Assembly: GCA_965248905.1 (NCBI GenBank)
Contig: CBDFKS010000005.1
Span: forward strand, 1 to 64,000
DNA length: 64,000 bases
DNA from: CBDFKS01 sp965248905
GTDB taxonomy: Bacteria > Chloroflexota > Dehalococcoidia > Lucifugimonadales > JAGWBF01
Direction of reading: 5' to 3'
Under the pieces are notes generated by a model. It was given only the letters and a program-made list of their open reading frames with translations, searched no databases and was not told where the DNA came from. How positions within the stretch are numbered: position 1 is the stretch's first letter; every line of letters begins with the position of its first letter. Positions 56,772 to 64,000 of the stretch are shown here, in pieces. The position numbers were made by a program, and so were the translations under genes.

Positions 56772-58805
56772 ATGTCAGATAACGGACTCTTTGAGAAATC
56801 TCAGGAACCGTATGATACTCAGACCGGGCTCGATTTGGATGACGGTGTGGGGCTTCGTGTAGTAAGTGCCCAATTCTTAGACGAACAGAAGTTCAACTGG
56901 GATCTATTCAATGGATATGACAGCCTACGTGTGCTGACATATTCCGCGAGCATCAAGGCTATCGTCAGGATGCTGGACACGTATTCATTCACAAGTTTCG
57001 AATGCGTATTTGGCTATGAAAGTATACTGCACGATATAAAGGACATCCTGTCGTTTCAGAAGGTGGTTGTTGGGGACACGCGCGCCGCAATCATGGGGTT
57101 GAAAGACGAGCGACATATACACATCCTGGAAAAAGTGCAAATGGGCCAGGCACAGTTCCGAGTTCTCAGAAAGTATATTGCCCACGCAAAGCTGTACCTT
57201 CTATCTAACATCAATGGACACACACGTGTAATCATTGGCTCCGCCAACCTGTCCGAGCGCGCCTTTTCAGGAAATCAGCCCGAGACTCTAGTCAAGTTCG
57301 ATGACGACGAGAAGGCGTGGCATCACTACAATCGCATGTTTGATGAGATAAGAAACTCGGCCTCTGACGAGATCCCTTTACCCAAAGATAGGATATCCAA
57401 GGCGGAGATTGAAATCTCGGAAACTCCGGTGATGGCCGACGCGTCAACAACACTCGTTATTGAAGCACCCTCGGCTGAGGAAACAGAAGTTACGGCACCT
57501 ATCCAGGTGTCGCGAATAGAAAAGGTTGTAGCGGCAATAGGACCACGGATATCCGCAGCTATCCCTGCAATGCGCAACGGCACACAAAGGATCACTCCAG
57601 AAATAAAGAGAGTGATAAGCCGTATCAGCCTCGTCAAATCGGCTGAGGAGGCAGACACCCGCTATCTCTCCTTTGATAGAACGAACCGCTCGGCCATGCT
57701 GTCTGGCGAGCCGTTCCCACTGGAATGGAATGCCGATTCAGTCAGGGTGGATGCAACACTGTTGCTGGACTACTTCAAGAACTATGAGGGCGCATTCGAG
57801 GGGAATGTGGCACGCCTTCAGCAAGACTACTTTTCTCTGATGGCTTGGTTATACTTTTCGCCGTTTATCTGCGACACACGCTCTCTGGCGCTGTTGCAGG
57901 ATAGCGATGTGATTCGCTATCCTTCATTTGCGATAATTTTCGGCAAGTCCAACTGTGGTAAAACCAGCCTGGTGGATACGCTGATGACCTCGATGTTCGG
58001 CTATGCTCACACAGTCGATAAACGGAACTTTACTACGTCCAACCTTCGCGGGCTACAGCAGGGATACAAGAGGTTTCCAGTGGTGTTTGACGATATCGGG
58101 CGTAGGGCGTTCAACAACCATGGCAGAGACATGATCAAGGATGAGATGCAGCCTCCCGTCACGGAGTACCCGGGTTTCATCCTCTCCATGAATGCGGAGC
58201 CCCAGTCGTTCTCCGACGAAGTTGTGAAACGCAGCATGATGATATACACGACGACGGCGTTGCCACCACATAACGAAGAGTTACGTCAGCGACTGCAGGG
58301 TAAGATACAGGAGATGCGCCGCGGCCTAACGGGACATCTCTATCGCCGCTACTTGGCAGAGACCATGGATCGCATCGACGATGAGCGATTACCGGACGAT
58401 TGGCTGGCTCTGTCGTCAGGTGTGCTGAGTAGCATCATCTCGGATGCCATAGGCGGATCGTCTCCACACTGGTGTCGCACCATAACCTGGTTTGACTACG
58501 CCGAGAAGCGGTATGACCGGGTGAAAGCCCGCCTCGATAACTTACTGAGAGCATCAGCTCATGCCAAGAACGAGGGCGAGGTGCCTAACGGCTGGAAGAT
58601 CGAGGGAGATAAAGTCATCGTCTGGGAGCAGCGGGACGCCTTCGGCAGACGTGGGTTTGATTGGGAGGACGTGCCCTCTACGTTAATAGATGAGGAGGCC
58701 GGCGGCGGTGGCAGAACAGTGCTGCACCGAGCCAGTTTGGAAGAATTCCTTGGGCGAGGCTTGCGCCAGTTGCGCCGGTGGTGGACACTCTGGGAGTCGG
58801 GTTAA
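56772..58805 (+). CDS. PLD-type nuclease fused to a P-loop ATPase
   Basis: The 677-residue protein starts with a phospholipase-D-like part: HAKLYLL at 138-144 and RVIIGSANLSERAF at 152-165 form one HKD-type active site. A linker (210-300) leads to a P-loop ATPase: FAIIFGKSNCGKTSLVDTLM (Walker A 391-399), FPVVFDDIG (Walker B 436-443), Asn474 in LSMNAEP (sensor-like) and Arg487 (KRSMM, possible finger). Helical and basic parts complete it. A DNA/RNA nuclease governed by an AAA-like or SF3-like ATPase is typical of single-gene defence proteins. It is much more AT-rich than its neighbours, which suggests horizontal origin. No partner gene is seen. Confidence 0.8.
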   Translation: MSDNGLFEKSQEPYDTQTGLDLDDGVGLRVVSAQFLDEQKFNWDLFNGYDSLRVLTYSASIKAIVRMLDTYSFTSFECVFGYESILHDIKDILSFQKVVVGDTRAAIMGLKDERHIHILEKVQMGQAQFRVLRKYIAHAKLYLLSNINGHTRVIIGSANLSERAFSGNQPETLVKFDDDEKAWHHYNRMFDEIRNSASDEIPLPKDRISKAEIEISETPVMADASTTLVIEAPSAEETEVTAPIQVSRIEKVVAAIGPRISAAIPAMRNGTQRITPEIKRVISRISLVKSAEEADTRYLSFDRTNRSAMLSGEPFPLEWNADSVRVDATLLLDYFKNYEGAFEGNVARLQQDYFSLMAWLYFSPFICDTRSLALLQDSDVIRYPSFAIIFGKSNCGKTSLVDTLMTSMFGYAHTVDKRNFTTSNLRGLQQGYKRFPVVFDDIGRRAFNNHGRDMIKDEMQPPVTEYPGFILSMNAEPQSFSDEVVKRSMMIYTTTALPPHNEELRQRLQGKIQEMRRGLTGHLYRRYLAETMDRIDDERLPDDWLALSSGVLSSIISDAIGGSSPHWCRTITWFDYAEKRYDRVKARLDNLLRASAHAKNEGEVPNGWKIEGDKVIVWEQRDAFGRRGFDWEDVPSTLIDEEAGGGGRTVLHRASLEEFLGRGLRQLRRWWTLWESG

Positions 58806-58829
58806 CCACTATCTAGATAGGAGGCAACC

Positions 58830-60815
58830 ATGGCAGTAACCAGGATTGAAATAGAGTCACGGAGCCTCTTAGACGGCGGTACAAGCTTTGGCGAAGTGGG
58901 CCCGTACGAGCAGCTAAAGGGGACAGTCCACTTCGGCGTCGACCCGAACAACCTCCACAATGAGGCTATCACCGACCTGGAGCTCGTCCCACGGGATGCC
59001 CAGGGTCTTGTAAGCTGCTCTGCGGACTTCCTCATCCTCAAGCCTACCGATGCACATCGGGGCAACCATCGTATACTCCTGGACGTGCTGAACCGAGGTC
59101 GTCACCGGGCATTGAAGTATTTCAACTGCGCCCCAGACCCGACGACGCACAGCGACCCTCTCGACCCCGGCGACGGTTTTCTGATGCGCCACGGTTACAC
59201 TGTGGTCTGTTGCGGCTGGCAGCACGACGTGCCTGCGGTCGAAGGCCTGCTGCGTATCAGAATACCCGATGCGGTGGGCCCAGACGGGCCGATCTCCGGC
59301 AAGATAATGGTGACCTTGCACCCCAACTCGCTCACCCAGGTCGAAGCCCTTTCCGACTTAATGCACCAGCCCTACCCCAGCAATAATCTGGGCGACCAGG
59401 AAGCCGCCCTGTACATGCTGGACCACGAGGATGCGACGCCCCAATTGCTGCCTCGGGCGCAATGGTCCTTCGCCAGACTGGAGGGTGAAAATGTCGTGCC
59501 TGACGCTTCTCACATCTACATGAAGTCCGGCTTCTTACCCGGTAAGGTATACCAGGTGGTCTACTCCACCACGGGGGCACCGGTGGTGGGGCTGGGCTTC
59601 GTGGCCACCCGAGATATCGTGTCCTTCCTTAAACATGGCGCGGCACAAGATGGCAATCCCTGCGCCGACGACCTGCAGTACGCCTACGCCTTCGGCGCGT
59701 CCCAGAGCGGGCGGTTCTTGCGCCAACTCCTATATCATGACCTGAACGAGGACGAGCAGGGCCGCACCGTGTTCGATGGGCTCATTCCCCACATTGCAGG
59801 GGGCAGGCGAGGGGAGTTCAATCAGCGATTCGGGCAGCCCTCCTGCGCCGCGAAAACAAGCATCGGCACCCTGTTCCCTCACACCGATGTCGAGCAGATT
59901 GACCCGGAGCTCGGTGTTTCCGACGGCCTTCTGTCCAGGCTGGCCAGTGAAGGCAAACTCCCGAAGGTATTTCTCACCAACTCTTCAGCAGAGTATTGGC
60001 GCGGTGACGCATCGCTGACACACATCGACGTTCTCGGCAGGCAGGATATCGAGCCCCTGGACGACCTTCGCATCTACCACTTCGCGGGCACCCAGCATCC
60101 CTCCGGCACCTTCCCGCTGACCGATTTCAATGCCGTTGGCGGTTACCGTGGCCTGCAGACCTTCAACTCCGTGGAGTACGCGCCGCTCCTATGTGCGGCC
60201 CTGGTCAAGCTGGACCGGTGGGTATCTCTGAATGAAGCGCCGCCACCCAGCAAGCACCCTCGCATAGACGATGGCACGGCGGTAGCACCTGAAGCTACGG
60301 CGCCTACGTTCAAGAGTATCCCCGGCATCAAGTTTCCCGGCCATTTCCCCGTTCCTAAACGGCTGGACTTCGGACCAAACGCCGATAATGGAGTCGTGAC
60401 CATCCTTCCGCCGAAAGCAGGTAAGGTTTATCCTGGCTTGGTTTCCGCAGTGGACGAGGACGGCAATGAGATGGGCGGTATACGCCTGCCCGATGTCAGC
60501 GTGCCACTGGCTACGCATACTGGATGGAACCTGCGCCACCCTGACATCGGAGCCCCAGAACAGCTTCTTGGGCTGTTCATTGGACTGATCGGCTCTACGG
60601 TCCCCTTCCCGCCGAGCAAGGCCGCGCGAGAGGCGTCCGGCGACCCCCGCCTCTCCATCCAGGAGCGATATAGCTCGAAGGAGGAGTACCTGAAGCAGGT
60701 CAAGAACGCGGCACGGGAGCTAGTCGGGGAGGGATACCTCTTGGAGGTGCACGTTGAGGTAGTAGTGCGGCAGTCGTCGGAACGCTACGATCTGTTTCGC
60801 CATGCAGAGCGATGA
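58830..60815 (+). CDS. Alpha/beta hydrolase domain protein (Abhydrolase_10 type)
   Basis: ATG 58830 follows GATAGGAGGCAACC. The 661-residue protein starts with the all-beta domain of this family (MAVTRIEIESRSLLDGGTSF GEVGPYEQLKGTVHF) and has the nucleophile elbow FGASQSGRFLRQLL. HFAGTQH holds a likely catalytic His. These large hydrolases are abundant in SAR202-like bacteria and probably cleave esters or lactones; the substrate is not predictable. It follows the PLD-ATPase gene by 24 bases but differs strongly in composition. Confidence 0.8.
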   Translation: MAVTRIEIESRSLLDGGTSFGEVGPYEQLKGTVHFGVDPNNLHNEAITDLELVPRDAQGLVSCSADFLILKPTDAHRGNHRILLDVLNRGRHRALKYFNCAPDPTTHSDPLDPGDGFLMRHGYTVVCCGWQHDVPAVEGLLRIRIPDAVGPDGPISGKIMVTLHPNSLTQVEALSDLMHQPYPSNNLGDQEAALYMLDHEDATPQLLPRAQWSFARLEGENVVPDASHIYMKSGFLPGKVYQVVYSTTGAPVVGLGFVATRDIVSFLKHGAAQDGNPCADDLQYAYAFGASQSGRFLRQLLYHDLNEDEQGRTVFDGLIPHIAGGRRGEFNQRFGQPSCAAKTSIGTLFPHTDVEQIDPELGVSDGLLSRLASEGKLPKVFLTNSSAEYWRGDASLTHIDVLGRQDIEPLDDLRIYHFAGTQHPSGTFPLTDFNAVGGYRGLQTFNSVEYAPLLCAALVKLDRWVSLNEAPPPSKHPRIDDGTAVAPEATAPTFKSIPGIKFPGHFPVPKRLDFGPNADNGVVTILPPKAGKVYPGLVSAVDEDGNEMGGIRLPDVSVPLATHTGWNLRHPDIGAPEQLLGLFIGLIGSTVPFPPSKAAREASGDPRLSIQERYSSKEEYLKQVKNAARELVGEGYLLEVHVEVVVRQSSERYDLFRHAER

Positions 60816-60869
60816 GCTGGAGCTGCCGATGTGCCTGAAGTACGGGTCAAGCGTTAGCAGCGGGTGCAG

Positions 60870-61625
60870 CTACTCAGCAGTTCTGCCGCCGTCAATCACC
60901 AGCTCCGTCCCGGTGATGTAGGAAGACTCATTGGAAGCTAGAAAGAGGACACCGTAGGCAACGTCCTCTGGAACTCCAATTCTGCCCAGAGGTATCTGCT
61001 GGAGGTAGGTCTCACGCATCGCTGGATCATCCAGATAGTCCTGGACCATGGGGGTATCGATGGGGCCGGGGCAAACGGTGTTACACCTGATCCCATCGCC
61101 GGCATGCTGAAGGGCGACGGCCTTGCTGAAAAGGCGAACGGCCCCCTTTGTAGCGACGTAAGTGGCGGAGCCCGTGGTGGTTCCTACCAGCCCAGCGGTG
61201 GAGGATATATTGACGATGGAGCCTCCACCGGCCTTCCGCATGGCTGGAATGGCATGCTTCGTGCCCAGAAACACTCCGGTGGTGTTGATGGCCATCATGC
61301 GGTCCCAATCTTCCCTACTGGTCTCCTCTATGCTAACGCGGGTGAAGATGCCGGCATTGTTTACAAGCACGTTGAGCTTGCCGTAGCTACTGACTGCAGT
61401 GTCCACAGCCGCCACCCAGTCTGATTCAACGGTCACGTCCAGGTGAATATAGGTGGCATGGCCACCCGACTTCCGAATCTCAGCCTCCACCCGCATCCCT
61501 TCCGTATCCAACACATCGCCGAACACCACCTTGGCGCCTTCCCGGGCGAATAACCTAGCCTCCGCGGCGCCCTGCCCACGGGCGCCACCACTGATAATGG
61601 CTACCTTCCCGTCCAACCTTCCCAT
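60870..61625 (-). CDS. Short-chain dehydrogenase/reductase
   Basis: Start at ATG 61625 (MGRLDGKVAIISGGARGQGA). The 251-residue product has the Rossmann motif SGGARGQGAAEA, NNAGIF, the Ser-Tyr-Lys triad around IVNISSTAGLVG, TYVATKGAV, and CPGPIDTP. Classical SDR length and motifs; likely a dehydrogenase for an alcohol or oxo-acyl substrate. The HEAT-repeat gene upstream ends 16 bases before the start, so they may be co-transcribed. Confidence 0.9.
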   Translation of the reverse strand: MGRLDGKVAIISGGARGQGAAEARLFAREGAKVVFGDVLDTEGMRVEAEIRKSGGHATYIHLDVTVESDWVAAVDTAVSSYGKLNVLVNNAGIFTRVSIEETSREDWDRMMAINTTGVFLGTKHAIPAMRKAGGGSIVNISSTAGLVGTTTGSATYVATKGAVRLFSKAVALQHAGDGIRCNTVCPGPIDTPMVQDYLDDPAMRETYLQQIPLGRIGVPEDVAYGVLFLASNESSYITGTELVIDGGRTAE

Positions 61626-61641
61626 TACCGTTGCCTTTCTT

Positions 61642-63162
61642 TCATCCAGAATCCCCAAGCTTGGCTATCGCCTTCTCGAGATGCTCCCTCACCTGGGGGT
61701 CGAGCTCGGTCGTGAGTGCTTCCTGAAGCTCTGCAACGATCGAGGCGTCCCCGACTCTCGATAAAGACATCGCTGCACGCCATCGCACTTGGTGACTTGG
61801 GTCCTCTCGGAGTGCAATAAAAAGGGCTGAATCCACACCGTCGCCGCCGATGCGCCCCAAAGTGAGGGCCGCCTCCTGGCGTACCCGAGTCTCAAGCTCC
61901 AGCCCGTCATTGAGTACACTGATAAGCGCGTTTACCACCTCGGGGCTACCAATATTCTTGAGACTGAATACGGCCTCCCACCTGCGGTAGTTGTCAGGGT
62001 CGTCGAGCCCTCGTATTAGCTCAGGACGCGCTTCATGTTGATCGAATGAAGCCAGAGCCACGGCGGCATTTCGTACAACTTCCGGCTCCGAGCTGTCCAG
62101 GCCAACAAGGAGCAAGGGAACCGTCTCCGTACCGGCTCGGTCTGTTAGCGCTAGCGCCCACAAGCTTCGCCAGCGAGGGTGGGAGTTGTCATCGTACAGG
62201 GCGCGCTTTACCAGCGCCGGAATCGCCTTGGGGTCCTTTAGCCTGCCAAGCTTATTTACAGCATCCCAGCGCTCCTTCCACACTTCGCTGTCCGTTAACC
62301 GGATCAGCTCATCTATATTCGAGGGTTCCTGCCCTGCAGAAATCTCCGTAGGGACAGAAACAGCAGCAATGGGTGTTGGAGATGGCTCGACGGCAGATGG
62401 CGCTTCCATTGTAGCTGTCGGCGCAGGGGTCGACGTGGATTGCGTCTCGGGAGTTGGCGATGGTACGGAGGTTGGCTCCAGGTCGCCATAAACCGCGCCT
62501 CCGTCTCGGGTGCCATCGGATCCACGGGCCCCCGCGCCACCAAAGCCTCCTCCCCCCGCACCATCGAGTCGATCGGCACCTTCTCCACCACCGGTTCCAG
62601 TACCGGATGGCGCCGTCAAGAAACAACCGACCGTACCGCCACCCGCGCCACCACCCGGTCCACCGGGAGCGCCACCACCTCCGGCGAACTCGGGTCCAGC
62701 CGATGTGCCGGCACCGTTGACCGTACCGTCGACGGTTATGGTACCTTGGGACAGCAACGCGAAGGGTCGCGATCCAGCCGCGTTGATGGTAACTCCAATA
62801 CCAATCGACACAGTGGAAAAGGTGAATACCGCGATACCTGAGTCGTCTATACCTGTAAAGACCGTCGGCCCAGGCCCTGTCAGGCTTAAGGTACTCGTAT
62901 CTACTGTGTATATCCCTGGACCAGGGGTAAAGACGCCCAGACTCGCGTTGTCACCTGGCTCCAACTGTGCCGTCATCCCCGCTATCGGTTCCTCCAATGC
63001 GGTGGCGTGAAGCGGGCCGGGTCTGACGCCTTGGGGCAAATTTGTGGAGACGCCCTCATCTCCCATGGCCAACATCGGAACCAGCAGCACAAACGCCATC
63101 ACCGCGACGGCAATGAAGCCCAGCAGCCACTTTCTACGGTTACCAAAAAGATTATTCTTCAC
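61642..63162 (-). CDS. Secreted HEAT-repeat protein with Gly-rich and Pro/Thr linker
   Basis: ATG 63162 has TCAAGGAGGGGATATCG upstream. A signal/anchor (KWLLGFIAVAVMAFVLLVPM LAMG) precedes a domain of about 120 residues, a Gly-rich run (FAGGGGAPGGPGGGAGGG) and a Pro/Thr-rich linker. From about residue 290 there are HEAT/PBS-lyase-like repeats: DELIRLTDSEVWKERWDAVN, RRWEAVFSLKNIGSPEVVNA, RQEAALTLGRIGGDGVDSAL and VRWRAAMSLSRVGDASIVAE. Extracytoplasmic scaffold or sensor, ligand unknown. Confidence 0.8.
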   Translation of the reverse strand: MKNNLFGNRRKWLLGFIAVAVMAFVLLVPMLAMGDEGVSTNLPQGVRPGPLHATALEEPIAGMTAQLEPGDNASLGVFTPGPGIYTVDTSTLSLTGPGPTVFTGIDDSGIAVFTFSTVSIGIGVTINAAGSRPFALLSQGTITVDGTVNGAGTSAGPEFAGGGGAPGGPGGGAGGGTVGCFLTAPSGTGTGGGEGADRLDGAGGGGFGGAGARGSDGTRDGGAVYGDLEPTSVPSPTPETQSTSTPAPTATMEAPSAVEPSPTPIAAVSVPTEISAGQEPSNIDELIRLTDSEVWKERWDAVNKLGRLKDPKAIPALVKRALYDDNSHPRWRSLWALALTDRAGTETVPLLLVGLDSSEPEVVRNAAVALASFDQHEARPELIRGLDDPDNYRRWEAVFSLKNIGSPEVVNALISVLNDGLELETRVRQEAALTLGRIGGDGVDSALFIALREDPSHQVRWRAAMSLSRVGDASIVAELQEALTTELDPQVREHLEKAIAKLGDSG

Positions 63163-63444
63163 GATATCCCCTCCTTGAATTTATCTGTTCTCAGAAACGA
63201 AGAAGCTTCATCAGCGGCTAGTGCTGGAACTACAACTGTGCCCGCTGGAGCCCCTGTTAGCTGTAACAGCTATGCCATTTTTGAATATAGTGTGAGGTCC
63301 GTGTTAGAACACCGAGAACTTACATTGCCTTTCCTCGAACTTACATCGCCTTTCCTTCAATGTCAATTTCATAAGTTAACAATAGCTACATTGATCCGAC
63401 ATCGAGAGTAACCTTGACCCTCATGGCTGGCCCTTTGACGACCA
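63163..63444. other. AT-rich intergenic region
   Basis: Contains the repeated pair CGAACTTACATCGCC / AGAACTTACATTGCC near 63317-63350, otherwise nothing clear. Probably the promoter of the HEAT-repeat gene. Confidence 0.4.
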
Positions 63445-63924
63445 TTATGGAGCAGTCCAGATGGCTACACTAGTTTCGTTCAGTAGCTCCAACGTGGGGA
63501 TACCATCCCCGTCCAGACGTAGCTCAGACCGCACCACCCCCGCTGCATCCCTCATACTCAGACTGGGGACCCCCGACTGGCTCAGCCGCTGGACCGAGCG
63601 GATCTCACCCTGGCCATCCATCAAGACCACACGTCCATTATCGATCAGGACCAAATTGGGTGATCCATCGGAGCTTAACAGGAGCCATACGCGAATCTCG
63701 CCTGCTTCGTCGACCAACGTAAGGTTTGGCCTGCCGTCCTCGAGGGTGGTCAGCGTTGCCCGTACGGTTCCGGCCTGGTCCACCACCTCGAAGCGCTCCG
63801 CCCGCACCACTGTTTTCACCTCATCATCGTCAGACCCGAGACCGCAGGCCGCGGACAGGAGAACGACGACCGCTAGAGCCAGCATCAAACTCAGGGGCGA
63901 CCCAAGCAATTTGGGGATGCGCAC
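63445..63924 (-). CDS. Lipoprotein with repeated beta-strand motif
   Basis: The 159-residue product has a signal ending in lipobox SAAC at 24-27. The mature part repeats a motif: ERFEVVDQAGTVRATL, DGRPNLTLVDEAGEIRVWLL, DGSPNLVLIDN and GVPSLSMRDAAGVVRSELRL with DGIPTLELLNET. This D-G/x-P-x-L-x-L-x-D pattern is a short beta repeat, common in secreted proteins of this kind of genome. Function unknown. Confidence 0.75.
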   Translation of the reverse strand: MRIPKLLGSPLSLMLALAVVVLLSAACGLGSDDDEVKTVVRAERFEVVDQAGTVRATLTTLEDGRPNLTLVDEAGEIRVWLLLSSDGSPNLVLIDNGRVVLMDGQGEIRSVQRLSQSGVPSLSMRDAAGVVRSELRLDGDGIPTLELLNETSVAIWTAP

Positions 63925-64000
63925 TTTGAAACGGGCATCACCAGATCCCTTTACCGGATCCGTATTGTGCAGGGGAGACCTGCTGACATCGTTACCTCCG

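Overview
This 64 kb window is GC-rich bacterial chromosome packed with accessory DNA. Several traits point to a Chloroflexota bacterium of the Dehalococcoidia/SAR202 type: many lipoproteins with short lipoboxes followed by Pro/Thr-rich linkers, a catabolic cluster (GMC oxidoreductase, TPP-dependent decarboxylase, alpha/beta hydrolase, SDR, NHL propeller), and many large serine recombinases. This is inference; there is no rRNA or marker gene in the window to settle it.

Layout. 0-4 kb: a membrane-anchored Clp N-domain protein, an NAD(P)-binding oxidoreductase with a membrane protein, and a secreted protein. 4-8 kb: a DUF4166 gene split by a head-to-tail pair of IS1380-family copies. 8-16 kb: mostly lipoproteins (CotH-like with lamin-tail domain, glycine-betaine binding protein, serpin), interrupted by a decayed IS1595-type unit with a small membrane protein and a methyltransferase remnant. 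17-27 kb: an integrated element with tandem HTH protein, Toprim remnant, conserved small proteins, a PAPS-reductase-like gene split by a nested group II intron pair, a PBECR/DUF2283 toxin-antitoxin-like pair, a candidate small RNA, and a serine recombinase that runs in frame into a phage terminase nuclease domain. 28-34 kb: a 1751-residue exonuclease-RecQ-UvrD protein whose end overlaps a TnpB relic. 34-46 kb: a graveyard of IS1380, helicase, serine recombinase, IS256, IS3 and esterase fragments joined end to end, around a frameshifted M1 aminopeptidase and a few lipoproteins. 46-64 kb: mostly intact metabolic and secreted genes, an IS1182 copy placed exactly at a stop codon, a SET-domain protein and a single-gene PLD nuclease-ATPase that looks like a defence protein.

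The strongest novelty candidates are the twintron (22186-23664), the PLD-nuclease/P-loop protein (56772-58805), the recombinase-terminase chimera (25165-27135) and the exonuclease/RecQ/UvrD fusion. A caution applies to the whole window: at least ten genes carry single-base length changes, several in homopolymers, and several fragments abut inside recombinase or IS sequence. Some 'pseudogenes' and 'fusions' may be sequencing or assembly artefacts; read mapping would decide.
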